64,000 bases of DNA from assembly GCA_003818205.1 (NCBI GenBank), contig RPRQ01000020.1:1-64000 (forward strand), given 5' to 3'. Source of the DNA: Bacteroidales bacterium (GTDB taxonomy: Bacteria > Bacteroidota > Bacteroidia > Bacteroidales > Tenuifilaceae). Position 1 is the stretch's first letter. Each line of letters opens with the position of its first letter. Of the stretch, positions 51,388 through 59,263 are shown piece by piece. The notes beneath the pieces are model-generated. The model searched no databases and was not told the origin of the DNA. It was given only the letters and a program-made list of their open reading frames with translations. The translations under genes were made by a program, and so were the position numbers.

Positions 51388-53352
51388 ATGCAACGATTTC
51401 TATCGCTTGTTTTATTGATCGGTATTTTTCTACAAAAATCGATACTTGCACAGGATGTTAATCAGTATCAAAACATTCTTGATATTAAGGCCTACCCTGA
51501 GGTAAAATCGAAAACAGCTGGTCTGTTCTCCGACCAAGGGGCGTGGTTCGGATTTTGCTTACTCCCCGATACTTCAAGTATTACAGGCTTTGGTGGACCT
51601 TGGGTTCTCTCCGATAAAAAGTGGATATCGGTTAGCCTTGCACAGGTTGAGTTTAAAGATGAAAATCAGAAAATCATAAGGTTTACTAAAATTGGTCAGA
51701 CCTATAAACCTGGGATAATTGAATCGATTTTCAAGGCAAATAATCTTGAACTGAGACTTTCGTTGATATTCGGAGAGCAAGGAATTGCCTATGAGTATGC
51801 AACTTTAACGAATAGCTCAAACACAAGGGTTACGGTTTCATTCAGCTGGTATGGAGATTCATGGCATAAAATATCAGCGGATGTTGATAATAATGTGTTT
51901 GTTAAGTTAAAGGATGATAGACGTTTTACCGTATATCAAGGTCAACCAAATTCTGGTTTTATAGTTGATACTTTAAAAAATTCTTATAAACAAAAATCCC
52001 CTGAAAGGATAAATCTTAAATCAGGTGAAAAGGTAACCTCATGGATAGTCTTTGGGTTATCATTCAATAGTGATGAGCGATTAGCGGAGCAAAGAGTTAT
52101 CTCGAAAAACTTCAATGATGCACTTCAGCAACTTGATAAATCTACAAAACGTTGGAATGGCTATTTAGAGTCAGTTCTGCTAAAGCAGAAATCAGAATAC
52201 GATGTTATCGCAGTTAAATCGGTAATGACCCTAATTAGTAATTGGAAAAAGGCGGGATTGGATTTACATCATGATGGGCTTGTCCCATCGCATGCCGTAA
52301 CCTATTTCGATGGTTTCTGGGCATGGGATTCGTGGAAACATGCTGTGGCATTATCGCTTTTTGAGCCAGAACTTGCCAAGAATCAGATTCGAGCCATGTT
52401 CGATTATCAGGATTCCTTGGGCATGGTTCCCGATTGTATTTATCTTGATAAAGCGGAGAATAACCTACGCGATACAAAACCACCATTGGCTGCATGGGCT
52501 GTTTATGAGACTTTTAAAAATAACCATGATACCGCATTTGTTCGTGAAATGCTTCCCAAGCTAGAAGCCTATCATAGCTGGTGGTATAAATATAGAGATG
52601 TAAATAAAAACGGTTGGTGTGAGTACGGTTCAACAGATGGTACCCTTGAAGCCGCTGCTTGGGAGAGCGGTATGGATAATGCTGTTCGGTTCGATTCTGT
52701 AAAAATGCTTCATGCAGGAGGAGTTGCTTGGTCGATGGATCAGGAGTCGGTTGATTTGAATGGCTTTCTGTTGGCAGAGAAAAAGTTTCTTTCAGAACTT
52801 TATAAGGTTTGCAGAATAATATCGAAAAGTAATAAATATTATAATGATTATCAGATACATAAATCAAAGTTTGATTTACATTTCTTCGATATATTTAAAG
52901 GTTACTACTTCGATGTTTCAATCGCAACAGGTAATAAAATTGACGTTGAGGGAACAGAGGCATTTATTCCGCTATGGGCAAATATTCCATCAAAAGTGAG
53001 TGCAATTGGGGTTAGGAATATCATTATGAACCCCAATAAATTCAATACTTTTATGCCTATTCCTACACTTGCTGCAGATAATCCTAAGTTAGATGTAAAT
53101 GGATATTGGCGTGGCCCTGTTTGGCTCGATCAGGCATGGTTTGGAGTAATGGCATTAGGTAATTATAAGTTTACCGATGACGCCAAGGGGTTAACTCTTA
53201 AACTATTCAGAAACGCTGATGGATTGCTTAATGATAAACCAATTCACGAGAACTATAACCCTTTAACCGGCGAAAGGCTCAAAGCACCTCATTTCAGCTG
53301 GTCGGCATGCCATTATCTGCTCTTATACCGTATGGGATATCATATAAAATAG
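51388..53352 (+). CDS. secreted GH63-like alpha-glycosidase
   Basis: A 654-residue exported hydrolase. Signal peptide (about 1-21, ending ILAQD), an N-terminal beta-sandwich (about 30-235) and an (alpha/alpha)6 barrel (about 265-654). GH63-type motifs are VTYFDGFWAWDSWKHA (305-319), WESGMDN (425-431, Asp430 as likely general acid) and PIHENYNP (618-625, Glu621 as likely base); the pairing is inferred from the YgjK-type enzymes. It would remove glucose or mannose-like units in the periplasm. A Na+/solute symporter gene follows 164 bp later under its own promoter and may import the product. Trehalase (GH37) is a less likely alternative. Confidence 0.8.
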   Translation: MQRFLSLVLLIGIFLQKSILAQDVNQYQNILDIKAYPEVKSKTAGLFSDQGAWFGFCLLPDTSSITGFGGPWVLSDKKWISVSLAQVEFKDENQKIIRFTKIGQTYKPGIIESIFKANNLELRLSLIFGEQGIAYEYATLTNSSNTRVTVSFSWYGDSWHKISADVDNNVFVKLKDDRRFTVYQGQPNSGFIVDTLKNSYKQKSPERINLKSGEKVTSWIVFGLSFNSDERLAEQRVISKNFNDALQQLDKSTKRWNGYLESVLLKQKSEYDVIAVKSVMTLISNWKKAGLDLHHDGLVPSHAVTYFDGFWAWDSWKHAVALSLFEPELAKNQIRAMFDYQDSLGMVPDCIYLDKAENNLRDTKPPLAAWAVYETFKNNHDTAFVREMLPKLEAYHSWWYKYRDVNKNGWCEYGSTDGTLEAAAWESGMDNAVRFDSVKMLHAGGVAWSMDQESVDLNGFLLAEKKFLSELYKVCRIISKSNKYYNDYQIHKSKFDLHFFDIFKGYYFDVSIATGNKIDVEGTEAFIPLWANIPSKVSAIGVRNIIMNPNKFNTFMPIPTLAADNPKLDVNGYWRGPVWLDQAWFGVMALGNYKFTDDAKGLTLKLFRNADGLLNDKPIHENYNPLTGERLKAPHFSWSACHYLLLYRMGYHIK

Positions 53353-53430
53353 TCGATATAGGTTTATAGATTAATAAACTGTATGGGTTTTCATTCTATC
53401 AAAAAATATATTTTCTATTTTTAAAGATTG

Positions 53431-53461
53431 TTTGATTGCAAGGTTTTGACACATAGATTTT
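53431..53461 (+). promoter_or_regulatory. promoter of the sodium/solute symporter gene
   Basis: TTTG at 53431-53434, 19-bp spacer, TAGATTTT at 53454-53461 (7 of 8 to TAnnTTTG), 55 bp before the ATG. Confidence 0.6.
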
Positions 53462-53516
53462 ATCAAACGAATTTCTGTTAGCAGAAAACTAAAAACCATT
53501 AAATAGAATAAATATT

Positions 53517-55247
53517 ATGGATCTGAAATTTGAACTTGGTTGGGTCGATTACGCCATAATGCTAGTGTATTTTGTTTTTGTGCTTGGCATTGGTTGGGCG
53601 TTGAAGAAGTACATGAAGGATGCTAGCGCTTTTCTCGAAGCGGGTCGGTCGTTACCTGCATGGGTTGCTGGGCTAGCTTTTATTTCAACAAATCTTGGTG
53701 CACTTGAGGTCATGGGAATGACTGCATCTGGGTTAAAGTATGGTATGCTAACCACCCACTTCTACTGGATAGGTGCAATCCCTGCAATGATTTTTCTTGC
53801 CCTATTCATGATGCCATTCTACTATGGTTCAAAGGCTCGTTCAGTTCCTGAATATTTAAAGCTTCGTTTTGATGAGAAGACAAGGGGTTTGAATGCAATC
53901 CTATTTGCGGTGATGACCATTCTTGCATCAGGTATTTCAATGTATGCTTTGGCCATTCTAATGGAAAAAGTACTTGGTTGGGATTTCCATATGTGCCTTT
54001 GGGCCTCGGCGATTATTGTACTTGCATATACCTATCTTGGTGGTCTTTCATCAGCCATTTACAATGAGGTGTTACAGTTTTTTATCATTGTTATTGGTTT
54101 GCTTCCAATTGTTTTTCTGGCATTAAAAGATGTTGGTGGATGGATGGGTCTTAAAGCCCAACTTGCTACAATAACAACAGAAAAAGGTTTTGCCGCTGAT
54201 ACTTGGACAACAACTTGGCAGCATACCGGTCAGGCAACATCAAACCCAATGGGGGTTGAATGGTTCGGAATACTTATGGGATTAGGTCTTGTGCTTTCAT
54301 TTGGTTATTGGTGTACCAATTTCCTTATTGTGCAACGGGCTATGGCTGCTGAATCGAAAGCTGCTGCTGTAAAGGTTCCTCTAATTGGTGCTTTACCGAA
54401 AATGTTTATCCCTTTCCTAATCATTGTTCCTGGAATCATTGCTTTAGTACTTTTGAATAATCCTGCAAAAGGATTCGTTCTTCCTGTGGATGCGAACGGC
54501 AGCCCTGTTTATGATTATACCATAATCATGCTTTTAAAGCAGTATCTTCCTACGGGAGTCCTTGGGTTGGGCATAACGGCTCTATTGGCCTCGTTCATGT
54601 CGGGAATGGCAGGGAATGTATCAGCATTCAATACCGTTTGGACTTACGATATCTACCAAAGCTATATTCGTCCTGTAACAGGAAATAAGGAGAAGGACGA
54701 TAAGCATTACCTAACCGTCGGTAAAATTGCAACAGTTTTTGGAGTGCTTGTAAGTATTGGTGCAGCGTACATAGCAAGTAAGTTTGGTAATATCATGGAT
54801 TTCTTGCAGACCATCTTCTCAACCATTAACGCCCCGCTATTTGCAGTTATCTTTCTGGGGATGTTTTGGAAACGAACCACTGGACATGCTGCATTTATTG
54901 GCCTACTAGTTGGTTTTGCTGTAGCAATGCTGCATCATGGTTTAACAATACCACATGGTTCGATGACATACTTCAAGGGGGGTTGGCTGGGTGTAGTTCA
55001 TGAATATCCTGTTGAGATGGCGCAGAACTTCTGGACAGCAATCTTTGCGTTTACAACAAGCACAACCCTTACCGTTGTTTTATCATTGGTAACCAAGAAG
55101 GTTAAATCTGACGAAGAGCTAATTGGATTAGTTTATTCTCTAACTCCACGCGATAAGGTATTTGTTAAGGAGTGGTACAACAGACCTGTTGTTCTAGCTT
55201 CGATTGTAGGTGTGGTTTGTGTTATTTTAAGTATAATCTTTTGGTAG
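53517..55247 (+). CDS. sodium:solute symporter (SSS family), sugar type
   Basis: A 576-residue membrane protein with about 14 helices, the LeuT-fold SSS pattern. Seen: DYAIMLVYFVFVLGIGWALKKYMKD in TM1, AGRSLPAWVAGLAFISTNLGALEVMGM (Na+-site helix, quoted in part), MTILASGISMYALAILMEKVLG, YTYLGGLSSAIYNEVLQFFIIVIGLL with the family GGLxSaxxxE/DvLQ motif, and ALLASFMSGMAGNVSAFNTVWTYDIYQ in the TM8-like segment. These are closest to SGLT/vSGLT-type sugar carriers. A gene for a 67-residue membrane protein follows 11 bp after the stop with a good Shine-Dalgarno sequence. Confidence 0.92.
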   Translation: MDLKFELGWVDYAIMLVYFVFVLGIGWALKKYMKDASAFLEAGRSLPAWVAGLAFISTNLGALEVMGMTASGLKYGMLTTHFYWIGAIPAMIFLALFMMPFYYGSKARSVPEYLKLRFDEKTRGLNAILFAVMTILASGISMYALAILMEKVLGWDFHMCLWASAIIVLAYTYLGGLSSAIYNEVLQFFIIVIGLLPIVFLALKDVGGWMGLKAQLATITTEKGFAADTWTTTWQHTGQATSNPMGVEWFGILMGLGLVLSFGYWCTNFLIVQRAMAAESKAAAVKVPLIGALPKMFIPFLIIVPGIIALVLLNNPAKGFVLPVDANGSPVYDYTIIMLLKQYLPTGVLGLGITALLASFMSGMAGNVSAFNTVWTYDIYQSYIRPVTGNKEKDDKHYLTVGKIATVFGVLVSIGAAYIASKFGNIMDFLQTIFSTINAPLFAVIFLGMFWKRTTGHAAFIGLLVGFAVAMLHHGLTIPHGSMTYFKGGWLGVVHEYPVEMAQNFWTAIFAFTTSTTLTVVLSLVTKKVKSDEELIGLVYSLTPRDKVFVKEWYNRPVVLASIVGVVCVILSIIFW

Positions 55248-55258
55248 GAGGTAAAACT

Positions 55259-55462
55259 ATGGGACTAGATATTAGAATTCCGATTGGGTTTATGTTCACA
55301 ATTTTTGGGGTAATCATAACCATATATGGCATTTTCACAAACTCAAACACAGAGATGTACGCTAAATCCTTATCCATCAATATCAATTTATGGATGGGTT
55401 TACTGATGCTCGTGTTTGGTGGGCTGATGCTTTATTTTGCAAAAAGGAAAAAGACTAAATAG
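55259..55462 (+). CDS. small two-helix membrane protein beside the symporter
   Basis: A 67-residue protein. Two hydrophobic helices (about 8-26, GFMFTIFGVIITIYGIF; and about 44-61, WMGLLMLVFGGLMLYFA) joined by a polar loop, with a basic tail KRKKTK, so both ends probably face the cytoplasm. The start ATG (55259-55261) has AGGAGG 9 bp upstream, unusually strong for this phylum, and lies 11 bp after the symporter stop, so it is made together with it. I do not recognise the family. By analogy with small subunits of other SSS carriers, it may help assembly or regulation. Confidence 0.75.
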   Translation: MGLDIRIPIGFMFTIFGVIITIYGIFTNSNTEMYAKSLSININLWMGLLMLVFGGLMLYFAKRKKTK

Positions 55463-55489
55463 TTATATTGTTTTTTAACCATTTTAAAT

Positions 55490-55533
55490 AGGACTGCCTG
55501 AAGTATTTGTAAACTTTAGGTGCTCCTTTTTTT
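55490..55533 (+). terminator. terminator after the symporter operon
   Basis: Imperfect stem from AGGA (55490) to TCCT (55527), with inner pairs CCTGAAGT/ACTTTAGG, followed by a T run to 55533. Confidence 0.6.
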
Positions 55534-55536
55534 AGT

Positions 55537-55822
55537 GTTACTCGCTTTTGTCTCTCGCAAACCAACCCGCTGTACTTAGGTGCTAAGGCAGGTGGGGGCG
55601 CAATGACCGCAAAGAAAGAAAAAACGTATTCGTTTTTTCCCTTTGCGAGTTAATTGATTGTAATTAGAGTAATTCCATTTTTCTGGGCTAATTCCAACAA
55701 AAAAACATTTTCCCAATGAACTTTCGGCTATATTTTTTCTTTGTATTTTTCTTCTTGTTCATAGAATACCTTAGTGTTTTGGCGTCTTTGCGTGAGAGTT
55801 TTTATTGCTGCTGAACAGTTAC
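55537..55822. repeat. MITE-like inverted-repeat element, variant copy
   Basis: Arms TCTCTCGCAAA (55551-55561) and TTTGCGTGAGA (55787-55797, one mismatch), right end TGAACAGTTAC (55812-55822), which matches the right ends of the elements at 29081 and 58816 with one change. An inner hairpin GAAAAAACG-TATT-CGTTTTTTC lies at about 55618-55639. No gene is seen in this gap (55463-55891). Confidence 0.6.
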
Positions 55823-55891
55823 CTCTGATTAAATTATTATTTATATTGTGCTTTGTTAAAATGAAATTTAAACAGGTTCTAAATCTATAGA

Positions 55892-57043
55892 ATGGATATA
55901 ATATTTCTAATCGGAATTGTACAAGCGCTATTCCTAAGCGTGCTGATTTTCAGTAAAAAGCAAAAATCAACGGGTGACTTTGTATTAGGGATCTGGATGG
56001 TATTTTTAGGCTTGCACTTGCTCGATACCTATATCAACTCTACTGGCATAGTTTTAAAATATCCGCACTTGCTGGCTATTGGTTTTAATTTTCCTATGCT
56101 TCAGGGTCCATTTATGTTTGTTTACGTTCTGGTAATGATAAATAAAAAAGGTCGGTTTAAACCAGTTTACTTGCTTCATAGCTTACCTTTTTTAGTATTT
56201 ACTGTTTACCTTATTTCCGATTTCTATTGTTTAAGTGCATCTGAAAAGTTATCGTATTATGAAATACAAGCAGAACAATTTAGTCCCGCAATTAGGTTGA
56301 TGCAGTTTTTTAAGATACTTCTTGGGCCATTTTATGTAGTTTGGTCATTAATAAAATTGAAAACTCATAGAAAAAATATTTTAGAGTACTTCTCGTATTC
56401 AGAACGTATTAACCTTAATTGGTTGCAATTTGTGATTGCCGGATTGGGGTTTGTATGGGTTACCGTACTGATAAGTGTAATTCTTGAAATCGCTTTGCCT
56501 ATGAGTGATTATCCAATTTATATATCAGTTACTGTTGTCATATTCTTTTTGGGCTACTTTGGACTTAAACAACAGGTTATATACGATAATAGGTTACAGA
56601 ATTTTGAAAAACTTGAGGACGATAAGGAAGTAAAAATAGAGGAGCTAGCTGAAGATAAACCAAAAGGACGATATAAGAAATCAGGTTTGGATGAAAATAC
56701 TGCTAAAGAATATCTTAATATGCTATTGAGTTACATGGCTAAAGAAAAACCTTACCTAAATGGAAAATTGAGCCTTAAAGAGGTTGCCGATTACCTTGGT
56801 ATTTCGATTAACCACCTTTCGCAGGTAATAAATGAACAAACAGGGATGAGCTTTTTCGATTTCATTAACAAATATCGTGTTGATGAGGTGAAAATGCGTT
56901 TAGCTGATCCTAAGTATGAACAGTTCACACTTCTAGGCATAGCCTACGATTGCGGATTCAACTCTAAATCGAGTTTTAATAGCATTTTTAAAAAAGCTAC
57001 AGGTTTAACACCCTCTCAATTTTCAAAGATCAACCTAAACTAA
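55892..57043 (+). CDS. AraC-type regulator with seven-helix membrane N-terminus
   Basis: A 383-residue protein with an N-terminal membrane part of about seven helices (about 1-230, starting MDIIFLIGIVQALFLSVLIF) and a C-terminal AraC helix-turn-helix domain (about 275-380). The two HTH units read LSLKEVADYLGISINHLSQVINEQTG and FTLLGIAYDCGFNSKSSFNSIFKKATGLTPSQF, the second carrying the family signature (quoted in part). Such membrane-bound AraC regulators are common in Bacteroidota and control nearby genes on binding an external signal. The symporter upstream or the hydrolase downstream are possible targets. Single gene. Confidence 0.9.
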   Translation: MDIIFLIGIVQALFLSVLIFSKKQKSTGDFVLGIWMVFLGLHLLDTYINSTGIVLKYPHLLAIGFNFPMLQGPFMFVYVLVMINKKGRFKPVYLLHSLPFLVFTVYLISDFYCLSASEKLSYYEIQAEQFSPAIRLMQFFKILLGPFYVVWSLIKLKTHRKNILEYFSYSERINLNWLQFVIAGLGFVWVTVLISVILEIALPMSDYPIYISVTVVIFFLGYFGLKQQVIYDNRLQNFEKLEDDKEVKIEELAEDKPKGRYKKSGLDENTAKEYLNMLLSYMAKEKPYLNGKLSLKEVADYLGISINHLSQVINEQTGMSFFDFINKYRVDEVKMRLADPKYEQFTLLGIAYDCGFNSKSSFNSIFKKATGLTPSQFSKINLN

Positions 57044-57165
57044 TCACCATCTATAAATAGAATATTTGCCACGAATAGCACCAATTAAAGGTGTTCAAAA
57101 TGATTTTTAAGCATATAGCTATAAAATCAATCAGCGCATTTACATCACTTTAGACATCCAATATC

Positions 57166-57187
57166 ATAGGGATATGTCCAGCCCTAT
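57166..57187. promoter_or_regulatory. inverted repeat ATAGGG-N10-CCCTAT
   Basis: A perfect 6-bp inverted repeat in the 218-bp gap between the AraC gene and the alpha/beta hydrolase gene, with no T run after it, so more likely an operator or worn repeat than a terminator. Confidence 0.3.
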
Positions 57188-57261
57188 AAGGTTGGGCGAT
57201 TCGCTTGTCATTTCATTTTATGTTTGTATCAACTTATTTAAAAATATAAAAACGATACAAA

Positions 57262-58794
57262 ATGAAAAGAAAAGCATTATTAATTTTTCTTGGGGTAATG
57301 GTTGCATCATTCCCTGTATTCTCTCAAAAATTTCCGGCTTTTGCAAAAGGTATTCCTCCAAAAGATGGGGAAATTGTAATCAAACACGGATTTTACAAAA
57401 ACACGGACGATAAGAAGTATCCAAAAAAATTGAAAGCCGATTTTATTACAATGGCCGTTCGGGAAAATAGAAATGATCCAAAGAGTAGAATAATCACCAT
57501 ACCAGTATTACGGATTTACTCGTTAAGCAAAACCCCCAATGAACCCATTTTTTCATTATCGGGTGGTCCTGGTACTAGCAATATCAATAATTTTGTCCCT
57601 TTTCTGATCGACCAGCATGATATTGTAATGGTTGGCTATCGAGGAGTTGATGGTTCTACAGACCTTAGTTCAAAAGCTATTGCTGAGGCTATAGTGGTTG
57701 ATTCAAATACCTATTCGGTTGAACATTTAAGAAAGGTTGGATCGGTTATTACGAAAGAGTTTGATCGTTTTACAAACCAAGGAATAGATATTAACAGCTA
57801 TAACATTCTTGAGGTGGTTGATGATATAGAAAATGCAAGGAGTAAACTTGGTTTTGGTAAAATAAATCTTTGTAGCTATAGCTTCGGTACACGTCTTGCC
57901 TACGTATATGCACTCCGACACCCAGAAAGTATTAACCGATCATTATGCGCTTTTGTTTTACCTCCAGGCCATATGTGTTTTAATCCCGATGTTCAAGATA
58001 ATATTCTTAAGGAGTATGGTAAACTATGGAAGGATGATACTTCAAACCTGAAACGAACAGCAGATATAATCAAAACTATAAAAGATGTGTTTGCTACAAT
58101 GCCCTTGAAATGGAGAAAAATTATTATCGATCCGGCAAAGGTACGCATGATGATGAAGAATTATATGAATTCGACTAACGGAACGGCGAAGATATTTGAT
58201 GCGTTCATAGCTGCTGAAAATGGCGATTATAGCGGCTTAGCCTGTTTGGTAATGATGTATGATTTAATACCAGAAATGGGAACTGTATGGAGTGAACTTA
58301 TTATGAAGGGTGTTACAGCCGATTATGTTGCTGGGAAAAACTACACAGCAGGGCTTGATTCAAAAGAGAACCTTCTTGGAGCACCCATGTCTAAGATATT
58401 TGCGATGGTCGATTTTTCAGGATATAAATTTCGCTTAATTCCAGAAAAATACAGAAGGCTTGACACATCTTATGTAAGCACATTATTGATGGGAGCAAAT
58501 CTGGATATTTCAACACCCTTAGTCAATATAAAGGAATTAATGCCATACATACCCAACGGAAAATTAGTTGAAGTGAGCGATTTCTCACATGCTGATTTAT
58601 GGGTAAAACAAGAGGTTGAATTCATTGCTTTTGTGAAAGAATATTTTCTTACAGGGCAAATCAAAGAGGGCTATTTAAAGCATATCCCCGCAAATCTGAG
58701 TAAGCCAGCCAAGAGCTTGCAAAAAGAGGGAAAAAAATTATATACTTTAAAGAAACTAGGGTTATTAAGAATAATAGTAAGAATGATGGTGTAA
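57262..58794 (+). CDS. secreted alpha/beta-fold hydrolase
   Basis: A 510-residue protein with a signal peptide (about 1-22, ending FSQKF). The alpha/beta-hydrolase core has the oxyanion strand FSLSGGPGTSN (97-107), DQHDIVMVGYRGVDGS (118-132) and the nucleophile elbow CSYSFGTRLA with Ser207 (S-Y-S-F-G, so the first Gly of GxSxG is Ser). A late His in SDFSHADLW is the likely catalytic base. The layout GGPG + D-x-R-G + G-x-S-x-G is that of the proline iminopeptidase/tripeptidyl aminopeptidase group, so a secreted peptidase is likely, an esterase possible. The last 40 residues are basic and helical. Single gene. Confidence 0.8.
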   Translation: MKRKALLIFLGVMVASFPVFSQKFPAFAKGIPPKDGEIVIKHGFYKNTDDKKYPKKLKADFITMAVRENRNDPKSRIITIPVLRIYSLSKTPNEPIFSLSGGPGTSNINNFVPFLIDQHDIVMVGYRGVDGSTDLSSKAIAEAIVVDSNTYSVEHLRKVGSVITKEFDRFTNQGIDINSYNILEVVDDIENARSKLGFGKINLCSYSFGTRLAYVYALRHPESINRSLCAFVLPPGHMCFNPDVQDNILKEYGKLWKDDTSNLKRTADIIKTIKDVFATMPLKWRKIIIDPAKVRMMMKNYMNSTNGTAKIFDAFIAAENGDYSGLACLVMMYDLIPEMGTVWSELIMKGVTADYVAGKNYTAGLDSKENLLGAPMSKIFAMVDFSGYKFRLIPEKYRRLDTSYVSTLLMGANLDISTPLVNIKELMPYIPNGKLVEVSDFSHADLWVKQEVEFIAFVKEYFLTGQIKEGYLKHIPANLSKPAKSLQKEGKKLYTLKKLGLLRIIVRMMV

Positions 58795-58815
58795 TAATTT
58801 GTTTATAAAAAGTTA

Positions 58816-59075
58816 GTAACCATTCACCACGGAGACACAGACCTGCCTGCCGGTAGGCAGGGTAGGCAGGGAACACGGAAATTTCTTCTATTTACTCGTT
58901 AGACTTATCGATTGTTTCGTTCTTTTCCATCAATGAAAAACCTTAAATTAAACGCTTAAGATTTTGTAAATAGCAACTATATTTATAAACATTCTTCGTG
59001 TTCTCTCCCGATACATCGGGACGGGCTGTGCCTCCGTGGTTTATATTTCATTTCATAGTATTGCTGAATAGTTAC
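58816..59075. repeat. MITE-like inverted-repeat element, copy 2
   Basis: Outer arms GTAACCATTCA (58816-58826) and TGAATAGTTAC (59065-59075, one mismatch), inner arms CCACGGAGACACAG (58827-58840) and CTGTGCCTCCGTGG (59026-59039, one mismatch). The loop has the hairpin CCTGCCTGCCGGTAGGCAGG (58842-58861) and a second palindrome CCCGATACATCGGG (59007-59020). Same plan as the element at 29081. No gene is seen between 58795 and 59263. Confidence 0.75.
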
Positions 59076-59103
59076 AAAAGTTAAAATTAGGTCCATTATG
59101 ATT

Positions 59104-59142
59104 GAAGTAGGTAAGCAAGGCATACCTACTTCCGTTTTTTTT
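59104..59142 (+). terminator. strong hairpin with T run upstream of gntR
   Basis: Ten-bp perfect stem GAAGTAGGTA (59104-59113) with TACCTACTTC (59123-59132), 9-nt loop, CG then eight T (59135-59142). It lies 310 bp after the hydrolase gene and would insulate the gntR operon. Confidence 0.8.
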
Positions 59143-59210
59143 GTTTACTATATGGCTATAAGCGTATTGAATACGAATAATATTCATTATCAAATTATCT
59201 TCAAAAAATA

Positions 59211-59240
59211 TTGTTAATATAAAAAAAATATCTATTTTTA
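59211..59240 (+). promoter_or_regulatory. promoter of the gntR-lacZ-galM operon
   Basis: TTG at 59211-59213, 19-bp spacer, TATTTTTA at 59233-59240 (7 of 8 to TAnnTTTG). Transcription would start near 59247, inside the palindrome at 59243. Confidence 0.5.
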
Positions 59241-59242
59241 CC

Positions 59243-59260
59243 TACTAGTACCAACTAGTA
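59243..59260. promoter_or_regulatory. palindromic operator TACTAGT-N4-ACTAGTA before gntR
   Basis: A perfect 7-bp inverted repeat with a 4-bp spacer, lying over the predicted transcription start and ending 3 bp before the gntR start codon. Its place fits autorepression by the GntR protein. Confidence 0.65.
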
Positions 59261-59263
59261 TGT

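Noticed and set aside
59098-59217. 39-codon frame starting ATGATTGAAG upstream of gntR
   Set aside because: It contains the strong terminator hairpin and T run (59104-59142) near its start, so it is very unlikely to be translated.
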